The notes under the pieces are model-generated. The model was given only the letters and a program-made list of their open reading frames with translations, was not told the origin of the DNA and searched no databases. Shown here piece after piece: positions 25,257-33,017 of a DNA stretch of 34,741 bases (positions are counted from its first letter, which is position 1; each line of letters starts with the position of its first letter). The DNA is from Thermomonas sp. (lineage in GTDB: Bacteria > Pseudomonadota > Gammaproteobacteria > Xanthomonadales > Xanthomonadaceae). A program made the translations under genes and the position numbers. The stretch lies in the NCBI GenBank assembly GCA_020692565.1, contig JAIMKJ010000028.1, positions 15,807 to 50,547 of the forward strand. The letters are read 5' to 3'.

Positions 25257-26114
25257 TCAGAGGCTGCCGGCGGCGGTGGCGACCTTGCCCTGCTTGGCTT
25301 TTTCTTCGGCGGCCAGTTTGTCCAGCGCTTCCAGCAATTTGTCGGGCGGCATGTAACCGGGCAGCGCGACGCCGTCGGTGTTGATGATCATCGGCGTGCC
25401 CTGCAGGCCGACCTGCTGGCCGATCTTGTACTGCGCGGCCACCGGGTTGTCGCAGCGCTTGGGCGGCACCGGCCGGCCGCTCTTGGCGTCGGTCAGCGCT
25501 TTGCGACGGTCGACCGAACACCAGACCGATTCCATCGCCAGCGCGTCCTGGCTGGTCAGGCCGGCGCGCGGGAAGGCCAGATATTCGATGGCGATGCCGA
25601 GTTTGTTGTAGTCGGCGATTTCCTCATGCAATTTCTGGCAATAGCCGCATTCGATGTCGGTGAACACCGAAACCGTGTGCTTGCGGATGCCGACCGGGGC
25701 GAACACGATCCTGTCGGTCGTCGGTATCTGGGTCAGCGCCTCGCGGCGCAACACGCTCAAACCGACCTGGCTCAGGTCTTTTTTGGCCTTCACGTCGTAG
25801 AGCGAGCCCTGCAGCATGTAGCGGCCGTCGTCGCTGAAATAGATGACCTGGCCGGAGACGATGACTTCCTGGAAGCCGGGAATCGGCGCGGGGGCGATCC
25901 GGTCCGGTACCACCCGCGGATCGATGCCTTTGAGCGCGGCGCGGACCATCGCTTCCTTGGGCGTGTCGGCCTGCTTGCCGCTGGCGGCACCGGCGGCCTT
26001 GCCGGCTTCGGGGCCGGCTTCGGGCGCGGCGGCCTTGTCGGCATCGGCGGGTTTGGATTGCGCGCAGGCGGACACGCTCAGGGCGCAGAGCAGGGCGAAC
26101 ACCGGAAATTTCAT
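25257..26114 (-). CDS. dsbC: Thiol:disulfide interchange protein DsbC-like
   Basis: DsbC isomerises wrong disulfides in periplasmic proteins and is kept reduced by DsbD. The 285-residue protein has a signal sequence whose end, LSVSACAQ, could be either a lipobox (Cys17) or a signal peptidase I site. A low-complexity Ala/Lys/Glu linker (about 20-50), a dimerisation domain, and a thioredoxin-fold domain with the active site ECGYCQKL (Cys156/Cys159) and the cis-Pro loop QGTPMII follow. Further cysteines (VWCSVD and KRCDNP) match the structural disulfide of the family. ATG 26114 gives the best signal sequence; an upstream in-frame ATG at 26129 is possible. It is read in the same direction as xerD and purL. 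Confidence 0.93.
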   Translation of the reverse strand: MKFPVFALLCALSVSACAQSKPADADKAAAPEAGPEAGKAAGAASGKQADTPKEAMVRAALKGIDPRVVPDRIAPAPIPGFQEVIVSGQVIYFSDDGRYMLQGSLYDVKAKKDLSQVGLSVLRREALTQIPTTDRIVFAPVGIRKHTVSVFTDIECGYCQKLHEEIADYNKLGIAIEYLAFPRAGLTSQDALAMESVWCSVDRRKALTDAKSGRPVPPKRCDNPVAAQYKIGQQVGLQGTPMIINTDGVALPGYMPPDKLLEALDKLAAEEKAKQGKVATAAGSL

Positions 26115-26311
26115 GCAGGGAAGTTCCATCGAATGGGCGGGTGCGCCGCTTGGGACCGCTGCGGCGCAGGGAAGTTCGGGATTGCCGGGGCCGATTGTCG
26201 CATGCAGGCCGGCAGTGAACGATGCCCTGCGGTGCATGCTTATGCACGATGGGGCATATTACTGAAGGTGTGACGCCATTCACGGCCGGCGCAGGTCGAC
26301 AGCTCGGCCGA

Positions 26312-27262
26312 TCAGGCCCGCGGGTGGTGCTGGGCGTGCAACCGCTTCAACTGTTCGCGCGCGACCAGCGTATAGATCTGGGTGGTCGACAGGCTGGCAT
26401 GGCCCAGCAGCATCTGCAGCGCGCGCAGATCGGCCCCGTGATTCAGCAGATGGGTGGCGAAACTGTGGCGCAGCCCGTGGGGGCTGACCTTCCGCGGGTC
26501 GATCCCGGCGGCGCCGGCATAGCGCTTGACGAGCCCCCAGTACTGCTGCCGGCTCGGCGGCTCGCCGTCCGCATTCAGGAACAGCGCTGCCGGCGCGCGC
26601 TTGCCGGCCAGCGCCGGCCGCGACTCGGCCAGATAGCGGCTCAGCCAGTGCTGCGACTCCTCGCCCAGCGGCACCAGCCGCTCCTTGCCGCCCTTGCCGG
26701 TGACCCGCAGCACGCCCTGGCGCAGATTGACCATCGTTGCCGGCACGCCGACCAGTTCGCTGACCCGCAGCCCGGCGGCATACATCAGTTCCAGCATCGC
26801 GCGGTCGCGCAGGCCCAGCGGCGACGCGACATCGGGCGCGTTCAACAGCGCTTCGATATCGCGCTCGCTCAGCGCCTTGGGCAAGGACCGGGGCAGCTTC
26901 GGCGGATCGAGCAATGCGGTGGGGTCGTCCGCGCGCAGCCCGCGCCGCACCTGCAGGGCGAAGAAGGCGCGGAGCGTCGACAGCAGCCGCGCGTTGCTGC
27001 GCGGCGAATAGGCGCTGCGCGTGCGCCAGGCGAGGTAGTCGAACAGTACCGCCCGGTCCGCGCCGGCCAGGCCGCCGCCGTCCCCGTCGCGCCAGCGCGC
27101 GAAGCCTTCCAGATCGCGCCGGTAGCTCGCCAGGGTCTGCTTCGCCAGCCCGTTCTCCGCCCAGATCGTCTCGATGAATCCGTGGATCGCGGTGGCATCG
27201 CTGTCGCGCAGCGGCGGCAGCGCGACGGCCTGTTCCCGGCGTTCGGAGGGCGTGGTGGGCAT
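26312..27262 (-). CDS. xerD: Site-specific tyrosine recombinase XerD
   Basis: XerD works with XerC at dif to resolve chromosome dimers. The 316-residue protein has the N-terminal SAM-like core-binding domain (about 20-110) and the catalytic domain with all expected residues: Arg166 in AAGLRVSEL, Lys190 in TGKGGKER, His262 and Arg265 in [10 protein letters not shown], His288 in LLGHAS and the nucleophile Tyr297 in TTQIYT. Features such as [14 protein letters not shown] fit XerD rather than phage integrases. ATG 27262 is six bases after a TACCCT hexamer and has no ribosome site, suggesting a leaderless message. It diverges from the RDD gene 93 bases away. Confidence 0.94.
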   Translation of the reverse strand: MPTTPSERREQAVALPPLRDSDATAIHGFIETIWAENGLAKQTLASYRRDLEGFARWRDGDGGGLAGADRAVLFDYLAWRTRSAYSPRSNARLLSTLRAFFALQVRRGLRADDPTALLDPPKLPRSLPKALSERDIEALLNAPDVASPLGLRDRAMLELMYAAGLRVSELVGVPATMVNLRQGVLRVTGKGGKERLVPLGEESQHWLSRYLAESRPALAGKRAPAALFLNADGEPPSRQQYWGLVKRYAGAAGIDPRKVSPHGLRHSFATHLLNHGADLRALQMLLGHASLSTTQIYTLVAREQLKRLHAQHHPRA

Positions 27263-27268
27263 CGGGAC

Positions 27269-27274
27269 AGGGTA
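27269..27274 (-). promoter_or_regulatory. Possible -10 element of xerD, leaderless arrangement
   Basis: On the minus strand TACCCT is followed by GTCCCG and the ATG of xerD. Transcription starting 7 bases after the hexamer would begin at the start codon. Confidence 0.4.
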
Positions 27275-27343
27275 GCGCGATGCGCGATGGACGGAATCTG
27301 GAACACCGTCGTCCCGGCGATTCTTGATCCGGAGCCGGCCGTT

Positions 27344-27349
27344 TATCCT
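27344..27349 (+). promoter_or_regulatory. Possible -10 element of the RDD gene, leaderless arrangement
   Basis: TATCCT is followed by GTCGCG and ATG 27356, the same spacing as found before xerD on the other strand. The two predicted promoters are divergent and share a gap of only 93 bases. Confidence 0.4.
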
Positions 27350-27355
27350 GTCGCG

Positions 27356-27838
27356 ATGACCGATACCGCCGCACCAGCGTCTCCCCCGACCAAACCCGAC
27401 CCGCTGATCCTCCGCCGTCTACTGTCGCTGTTCTACGACCTGTGGCCGGTACTCGCGGTGTGGATGCTGCTCTCCGCGCTGTTCAACCTCGGCTACTACC
27501 TCGCCGGTCACAGCGAGCGAGAGATTCTCAAGACCGCCAGCGTCCTCGGCGTGCTGCTGTGGCTGTGCTGCTGGCTGGTCGCGGGTGCGTACGCCGTCGC
27601 CAGCTGGGCGCGCGGCGGCCAGACGCTCGGCATGCGCCCGTGGCGGGTGCGGGTGGTCGACGCCGACGGCGCGGTGCCCACGCGCAAGCAACTCGCGATC
27701 CGTTATCTCGTCGGCAATCTGTCGCTGTTGCTGGGCGGTCTGGGCTTCTGGTGGGCCTGGTTCGATCGCGAACGGCTGACCTGGCACGACCGGGTCAGTG
27801 GGACGCGGGTGGTGTGGATTGAGAAACACCCACGATGA
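27356..27838 (+). CDS. RDD family inner-membrane protein
   Basis: The 160-residue protein has three or four hydrophobic segments (about residues 25-50, 63-85 and 117-135). The RDD-family features are an Arg followed by YD in the first helix ([17 protein letters not shown]), the conserved [18 protein letters not shown] loop, and the final [14 protein letters not shown] proteins are small membrane proteins; some have been linked to ion transport, but the role of this one is unknown. The stop overlaps the start of the next gene as ATGA, so translation is coupled. The start is placed at the codon after the TATCCT hexamer. The open frame running upstream of 27356 is a shadow of xerD. Confidence 0.9.
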   Translation: MTDTAAPASPPTKPDPLILRRLLSLFYDLWPVLAVWMLLSALFNLGYYLAGHSEREILKTASVLGVLLWLCCWLVAGAYAVASWARGGQTLGMRPWRVRVVDADGAVPTRKQLAIRYLVGNLSLLLGGLGFWWAWFDRERLTWHDRVSGTRVVWIEKHPR

Positions 27839-28449
27839 ACGATCGACTTCTACTGATTCCTGCCGTCGAATTATCGATGCACAGGCCACCGGACCGGCCT
27901 GATCTTCCGACACTTCCGTGGCCGCACCTTCTGGAGCTGGATAGCGCCAAACACGATTCGGAGTTCGAGTACATCCTGCTTCTGATGCTGGGTATAAACA
28001 ACGAAGAACCTGAAGAAACCACTCATCCGGACGACCAAGCATCAGAATTTCCATCTCTGCCCGGCGGGCTGATCGCGCGTCGCAACGACGTGGAAATCAT
28101 TCCTTCCTGTTGCTGCGGCCTGGAAGAATGGGGGCAATGGCGGAGTTTATTCCAGGAAAGCCCAATGCTCTGGCTAGGCCATGATCCGGCCCCTCATGTT
28201 GAACAAAAGGACGGAAAATTCACTCTCTGGGCAGACGGAGGACTCGACGATGCGCGAATCGAACCACGCATCGATTTCAACCGCGAGGAATTGACCGAGG
28301 CACTCGAGGATGCAGAACGCGCGATTAGCGAATTCAGCGGTAGATTCCGCAAATATCTGCAACGCGTTCGACCGGTTGATGGCGAAGCGCTGGCAGCTCT
28401 TTTCGAGACTGCGTTCGTCATTACCCCGTCGACAATAAGCAGCCGTTGA
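27835..28449 (+). CDS. Hypothetical soluble protein coupled to the RDD gene
   Basis: The 204-residue product is acidic and lacks a signal or membrane segment. It has a central IIPSCCCGLEEWGQWRSLF segment with three successive cysteines, and a mixed helix-strand pattern. I do not recognise a family; the acidic, Trp-rich make-up is reminiscent of small immunity-like proteins, but no toxin gene is nearby, so this is not claimed. The ATG overlaps the RDD stop (ATGA). The G+C content is lower than in the neighbours, which hints at later acquisition, although the overlapping start shows that it is integrated into the local transcription unit. It converges with lptG. Confidence 0.7.
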   Translation: MNDRLLLIPAVELSMHRPPDRPDLPTLPWPHLLELDSAKHDSEFEYILLLMLGINNEEPEETTHPDDQASEFPSLPGGLIARRNDVEIIPSCCCGLEEWGQWRSLFQESPMLWLGHDPAPHVEQKDGKFTLWADGGLDDARIEPRIDFNREELTEALEDAERAISEFSGRFRKYLQRVRPVDGEALAALFETAFVITPSTISSR

Positions 28450-28470
28450 AACTACATGTCGACTTGTATG

Positions 28471-28490
28471 CTGAGCATGCTCATGCTCAG
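28471..28490. terminator. Bidirectional hairpin between converging genes
   Basis: CTGAGCATG (28471-28479) and CATGCTCAG (28482-28490) form a perfect inverted repeat with a 2-base centre. The right arm contains the lptG stop codon (28487-28489 on the minus strand). It lies 21 bases after the hypothetical gene on the other side. It can end both transcripts, though no long T-run is present. Confidence 0.55.
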
Positions 28491-29599
28491 CCGGATCGTC
28501 GTTTGAACAACCACACCGACAGCCCGACCATCACCAGCGCCGGGATCATGTAGGCGATGCGGTAGTCGAACTTGAACACCCCGGCGAGGCGCACGAACTG
28601 GGTCTGCACCAGCCAGAAGCCCAGCGAGAACACGATGCCGATGAACAGGCGTTTGCCCAGGCCGCCGCTGCGCAGCGAGCCGAAGGCGAACGGGATCGCC
28701 AACAGGCACAGCACCAGCACGTTCACCGGGTAGAACCAGCGGCCCCAGTAGTGTTCCTGGAATTCGCTGGAATCCAGGCCGTTGCGGGTGCGGTATTCGA
28801 TGCCGCCCTTCAACTGTTCCGCGGTCATGTAGCGCGGACGCCAGATGTTGCGGGTGCTGGCGGCCAGCGCGGCGGCGTCCAGGCGCGACGTCCAGCGCTC
28901 TTCGGCGACCACGGTGCGGACCGCCGATTTCTCGTCGAATCGGGTGCGCTGGACCTTGCGCAGGATCCACTCGCCCTTGCTGTGCTCGGCGCTGCCGGCA
29001 TGGGTGATCGAGGCCAGGCGCCCGTCCTCGCCCAACTCGAACAGGCGCACGTCGTTGAGTTCCAGCCACTGGCGGCCGTTATCGCTGCGTTCCTGGCCGG
29101 TCTGCGCGTTGAGGAACACGTCGCCCTCGCGCGCCCACAGGCCGGAGTACTGCGCGACGATGACGTCGTTGGATTTGGCCGCGGCCTTGAGGGTATCGGC
29201 CCGGCGCTGCGCCCACGGCGCGAGGGTTTCGCCGTTGACCACCATCAGCGCGGTCAGCACCGTGAGCGACAGGATCACCGACAGGCTGATGCGTCGGCGC
29301 GACAGGCCGATCGCGCGCAGCACCGTGAGTTCGGAACTCACCGCCACCTGGCCCAGGCCGATGACCGCGCCGATCACCGCCGCATACGGAAACAGCATGT
29401 AGGCGCGCCGCGGCAGGGTGTAGGCGACATTGGTCGCGGCGGCCATGAAGTCGTACTTGCCGGTGCCGACATCGCTGATTTCGTTGAGCAGGCCGCCGAT
29501 GATGGCGTCGATGCCGACCAGCACCGTCCAGGCCAGCAGCACCGCGCCCAGCACCACCCGGCCGATGTAGAGATCGTGGATCTTCGGAAAGGGCTTCAT
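28487..29599 (-). CDS. lptG: LPS export ABC transporter permease LptG
   Basis: LptG pairs with LptF in the inner membrane and, with the ATPase LptB, extracts lipopolysaccharide toward the periplasmic bridge. The 370-residue protein has six transmembrane segments: three before and three after a large periplasmic beta-jellyroll domain of about 200 residues. Typical are KIHDLYIGRVVLGAVLL at the N-terminus and the coupling-helix segment AVSSELTVLRAIGLSRRRI. ATG 29599 overlaps the LptF stop (ATGA), a tight operon. A palindrome overlaps its own stop codon. The reading frame extends upstream as a shadow of lptF. Confidence 0.95.
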   Translation of the reverse strand: MKPFPKIHDLYIGRVVLGAVLLAWTVLVGIDAIIGGLLNEISDVGTGKYDFMAAATNVAYTLPRRAYMLFPYAAVIGAVIGLGQVAVSSELTVLRAIGLSRRRISLSVILSLTVLTALMVVNGETLAPWAQRRADTLKAAAKSNDVIVAQYSGLWAREGDVFLNAQTGQERSDNGRQWLELNDVRLFELGEDGRLASITHAGSAEHSKGEWILRKVQRTRFDEKSAVRTVVAEERWTSRLDAAALAASTRNIWRPRYMTAEQLKGGIEYRTRNGLDSSEFQEHYWGRWFYPVNVLVLCLLAIPFAFGSLRSGGLGKRLFIGIVFSLGFWLVQTQFVRLAGVFKFDYRIAYMIPALVMVGLSVWLFKRRSG

Positions 29600-30690
29600 G
29601 CCGGCGTCGCCCGCGCACGCGGGCGCTTGATCGCACCGTCGCGGGCGTACATCCACACCGCCGCCAGCAGCAGCGGCCCCAGCAGCCACCACAGGCCGAG
29701 CATGGCCGGCATCACGCCGTCCTCCAGCCATTGCGTGCCGAGCAGCATCAGGAACATGGCGAACAGATAGATCAGGAAACCGACCGCCAGATTGCCGTAG
29801 CGGGCCTGGCGCGGCGAACTGCGCGACAGCGGCACCGCCAGCAGCGCGAACGCCAGCGTCAGCAGCGGCGGCGCCAGCCGGGAATGGAACTGCGCCTTGG
29901 CCTGTGGGCGCGGGTCGCCCAGCAGCGCCCGCGTCGGCAGCAGCGCCACGCGGTCGGACTTGCGGCGCGGGGCCGTGTCTTCGGGCAGCCGCACTTCATT
30001 GGCGGCGTAGCGCATCAGCCGGTAGTCGCGACCGCCGCCCAGCGGCCCTTCCACCTCGAAACCATGCGTCAACCGCAGGTAACGATCGTGCTCGTTCTGG
30101 ACCGACAGCGTGCCGGTCTGCGAGGTGGTCACGTCGAACCGGTCGTCCTTCTGCCGGTACACGAACACCCGCTGCATCTCGCGGCTGTCGCCGGACATGG
30201 CGCCGACGTAGATCACGCCACCGCCGCCCGGCAGTTCGGTGAACCGGCCCGGCTCCATGCCCGCGATCAGCAGGTTGCGGCTGGCCTCCTCGATCATCCG
30301 CTGCGACACGCGATCGGCCCAGGGCGCCAGCCACATCGAGCACAGGCCCACCCCGATCACCACCGGCAGCGCCATCCAGGCCAATGGGCGCAGCAGGCGT
30401 TTCGGGCCGACACCGACCGACACCAGCACCGGCATCTCGGCATCGCGGTACAGCCGGCCCATCGCCAGCATCAGCCCCAGCATCACCGCCAGCGGCAGGA
30501 TCAGCGGCAGCCATTTCAGGAACACCAGACCCAACTGGGCCAGCAACATCCCCGCCGGCACCTTGCCGCGGGCCACATCCTGCAGCACATCCGCGAACGC
30601 CCCGCCCAGCAGCACGATCAGGACCACCACCAGCACGGCGAAGGTGTTCTGCGCGAACTCGCGGATGAGGTATCGGTCCAGCTTCAACAT
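29596..30690 (-). CDS. lptF: LPS export ABC transporter permease LptF
   Basis: LptF is the partner of LptG in the lipopolysaccharide extraction complex. The 364-residue protein begins MLKLDRYLIREFAQNTF, the usual LptF start. It has a first group of transmembrane helices, the coupling-helix region YRDAEMPVLVSVGVGPKRLL, a periplasmic beta domain with the PGGGGVIYVG region, and three C-terminal helices. The start and length are normal. It is first in the leftward lptF-lptG operon and diverges from pepA, with 275 bases between the starts. That gap holds TAGACT at 30737-30742 on the plus strand but no clear promoter for either gene. Confidence 0.95.
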   Translation of the reverse strand: MLKLDRYLIREFAQNTFAVLVVVLIVLLGGAFADVLQDVARGKVPAGMLLAQLGLVFLKWLPLILPLAVMLGLMLAMGRLYRDAEMPVLVSVGVGPKRLLRPLAWMALPVVIGVGLCSMWLAPWADRVSQRMIEEASRNLLIAGMEPGRFTELPGGGGVIYVGAMSGDSREMQRVFVYRQKDDRFDVTTSQTGTLSVQNEHDRYLRLTHGFEVEGPLGGGRDYRLMRYAANEVRLPEDTAPRRKSDRVALLPTRALLGDPRPQAKAQFHSRLAPPLLTLAFALLAVPLSRSSPRQARYGNLAVGFLIYLFAMFLMLLGTQWLEDGVMPAMLGLWWLLGPLLLAAVWMYARDGAIKRPRARATPA

Positions 30691-30965
30691 CGGATGGGGA
30701 GGTTCCGGACGCCGGGCATCCGGCAGGGGGTTGCTTTAGACTTGCGGGCCGAGCTTTGCGGGTTGGGCTTCGCGGGTTGCAGCCGGTACCGCGGCGCCGG
30801 CAGCATGACCGGCCCCGGGATTGTACGGAATGACGGGAAAGTCTGAACAACGCCGTCCACGACGGGTTCAGGCGCCGCACCGCTTCCGGCGCCCCTGCCT
30901 CCCTACCCTGCGCCTGATCCGCCCCCACGTTTCCCTCCCCAGACCGCCTTTACGGAACCCTATCG

Positions 30966-32450
30966 ATGGCCCTCGCATTCACGCTCCACGCCGGCCCCGT
31001 CGCCGACGCCGCCACCCTCGCCAGCGACTGCATCGTCGTCGGCGCGTATTCGGACAAGACCCTGACCGCCACCGGCCAGGCCTTGGACGCCGCCAGCGGC
31101 GGCCGGATCGCGGCCCTGATCGAACGCGGCGACGTCTCCGGCAAGACCGGCAAGACCGCGCTGCTGCACGATCTGCCGGGCGTGGCCGCGACCCGCGTGC
31201 TGGTGGTCGGCCTGGGCGAGCCGGCCAAGTTCGGCGTGCCGCAGTACATCAAGGCCGCCGGCGACGCCGCCCGCGCGCTGAAGGACGGCGCCGCCGCCAG
31301 CGTGGCGTTCACCGTCAGCGAAGCCCCGGTGCTGGGCCGCGACGCCGCCTGGGCCACCCGCCAGGCCGTGATCGCCTTCAGCCACGCCACCTATCGCTAC
31401 AGCGCCACCCTCGGCGAGAAGAACAAAAGCAAAAGCGAAACCAAGCTCGCCGCCGTCGCGGTCGCCGGCAACGATGCCGCCGCGCTCGCGCAGGGCCAGG
31501 CCATCGCCGAGGGCGTCGCCTTCACCCGCGAACTGGGCAACCTGCCGCCCAACATCTGCAACCCGGCCTACCTCGCCGAACAGGCGCAGCAGTTCGCGCG
31601 CGACAACGGCGCGGAAGCCGAGATCCTCGACGAAGACCAGATGCAGGCCCTGGGCATGGGCTCGCTGCTCGCGGTCGCGCGCGGCTCGGCCAATCGCCCG
31701 CGGCTCATCGTTCTGAAATGGAAGAACGGCGGCGACGCCAAGCCCTTCGTGCTGGTCGGCAAGGGCATCACCTTCGACACCGGCGGCGTCAATCTGAAGA
31801 CGCAGGGCGGCATCGAAGAGATGAAATACGACATGTGCGGCGCCGCCAGCGTGCTCGGCGCGTTCGTCGCCGCAGTCAAGATGAATCTGCCGATCAATCT
31901 GGTGAGCATCGTCCCGGCGGTGGAGAACGCCATCGACGGCAACGCCTACCGCCCGTCCGACGTCATCACCAGCATGTCCGGCAAGACCATCGAAGTCGGC
32001 AACACCGACGCCGAAGGCCGGCTGATCCTCTGCGACGCCCTGACCTATGCCCAGCGCTTCGAGCCGCAGGCGCTGCTGGACGTCGCCACGCTCACCGGCG
32101 CCTGCGTCATCGCGCTGGGCAAGTACGCCACCGGCCTGATGAGCAAGCACGACGACCTCGCCGACGAACTGCTGCAGGCCGGCGAGCATGTGTTCGACCG
32201 CGCCTGGCGCCTGCCGCTGTGGGACGAATACCAGAGCCAACTCAACTCGAGCTTCGCCGACGTCTACAACATCGGCGGCCGCAACGCCGGCGCCATCACC
32301 GCCGGCTGCTTCCTCGCCCGCTTCGCCGAAGGCCAGCGCTGGGCGCACCTGGACATCGCCGGCGTCTCCAACGATGACGGCAAGCTGGGCATGGCCACCG
32401 GCCGCCCGGTCGGGCTGCTGGCACAGTGGTTGATGGATCGCGCCAGCTAA
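30966..32450 (+). CDS. pepA: Leucyl aminopeptidase (M17 family)
   Basis: This manganese/zinc-dependent cytoplasmic aminopeptidase removes N-terminal residues. Some PepA proteins also bind DNA in Xer recombination and in gene regulation. The 494-residue protein has an N-terminal macro-like domain and the C-terminal catalytic domain with [11 protein letters not shown], the metal-binding motif NTDAEGRL (346-353) and [11 protein letters not shown]. The length is normal. ATG 30966 is supported by the position of the N-terminal domain; a GGA lies about nine bases upstream. The gene is followed by holC after 12 bases, the usual order in this family. Confidence 0.96.
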   Translation: MALAFTLHAGPVADAATLASDCIVVGAYSDKTLTATGQALDAASGGRIAALIERGDVSGKTGKTALLHDLPGVAATRVLVVGLGEPAKFGVPQYIKAAGDAARALKDGAAASVAFTVSEAPVLGRDAAWATRQAVIAFSHATYRYSATLGEKNKSKSETKLAAVAVAGNDAAALAQGQAIAEGVAFTRELGNLPPNICNPAYLAEQAQQFARDNGAEAEILDEDQMQALGMGSLLAVARGSANRPRLIVLKWKNGGDAKPFVLVGKGITFDTGGVNLKTQGGIEEMKYDMCGAASVLGAFVAAVKMNLPINLVSIVPAVENAIDGNAYRPSDVITSMSGKTIEVGNTDAEGRLILCDALTYAQRFEPQALLDVATLTGACVIALGKYATGLMSKHDDLADELLQAGEHVFDRAWRLPLWDEYQSQLNSSFADVYNIGGRNAGAITAGCFLARFAEGQRWAHLDIAGVSNDDGKLGMATGRPVGLLAQWLMDRAS

Positions 32451-32462
32451 GCGCGCGAACGC

Positions 32463-32891
32463 ATGAGTCCCCGCGCCGATTTCTACCTGATCCAGAAACC
32501 CCGCTTCCGCGAGGAGCCGCTGCGCCTGGTGTGCGAGCTTGCGCGCAAGGCCTACGACGCGAATCTGTGGACGCTGGTGCTGGCGCGCGATGCCGCGCAG
32601 GCCGAGGCCCTGGACGATCTGCTGTGGGCGTTCGACGAGGACGCATTCGTGCCGCACCAGATCGCCGGCAGCGACGACGAGGACGAACTCACGCCGGTAC
32701 TGATCGCCACGCCCGACAGCGACATCGCACTGCGGCCGCTGGTCATCAATCTGCGCGACGCGCCGGTGGAAGGCGAGTTCGAGCGTGTGCTGGAAGTGGT
32801 GCCCGCCGACGACTCCGCCCGCGGCCCGCTGCGCGAACGCTGGAAGCAGTACCAGGCGCGCGGACTGGAATTGAAGAAATACGATATGTGA
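32463..32891 (+). CDS. holC: DNA polymerase III chi subunit
   Basis: Chi links the clamp-loader complex to single-strand DNA-binding protein. The 142-residue protein starts ADFYLIQKPRF in the manner of HolC. It contains WTLVLARDAAQAEALDDLLW and DEDAFVPHQIAG, and ends with LELKKYD, as in many HolC proteins. It lies between pepA and valS, the conserved neighbourhood in gammaproteobacteria, and is probably co-transcribed with pepA. An inverted repeat separates it from valS. Confidence 0.93.
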   Translation: MSPRADFYLIQKPRFREEPLRLVCELARKAYDANLWTLVLARDAAQAEALDDLLWAFDEDAFVPHQIAGSDDEDELTPVLIATPDSDIALRPLVINLRDAPVEGEFERVLEVVPADDSARGPLRERWKQYQARGLELKKYDM

Positions 32892-32911
32892 TTGCGTCGC
32901 CCCCTCTCCAC

Positions 32912-32991
32912 TGTCATCCCGAGCGCAGCGAGGGATCTGCTGTTGAAGCTTGCGAAAGCCGAAACAGATCCCTCGCTGCGCTGGGATGACA
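32912..32991. repeat. Near-perfect inverted repeat between holC and valS
   Basis: The left arm, 32912-32939, starts TGTCATCCCGAGCGCAGCGA and ends GGATCTG. The right arm, 32965-32991, is its reverse complement except for one missing base. The loop is 25 bases. The arms can form a stem of about 27 bp. It belongs to a family of dispersed GTCATCCC.AGCGCAGCGAGGGATC repeats recalled from xanthomonad genomes. It probably marks the end of the pepA-holC message, or it could moderate read-through into valS. Confidence 0.8.
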
Positions 32992-33017
32992 ACTTCCAAG
33001 ATCAAGACATCTCACAC

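Noticed and set aside
26312..27262. xerD as the integrase of a mobile element
   Set aside because: Motifs and length fit the housekeeping recombinase, the neighbours are core genes, and no attachment-site repeats were seen.
26222..27355. N-terminal extension of the RDD protein to 538 codons
   Set aside because: The extension is a shadow of xerD on the other strand. The RDD domain begins just after ATG 27356.
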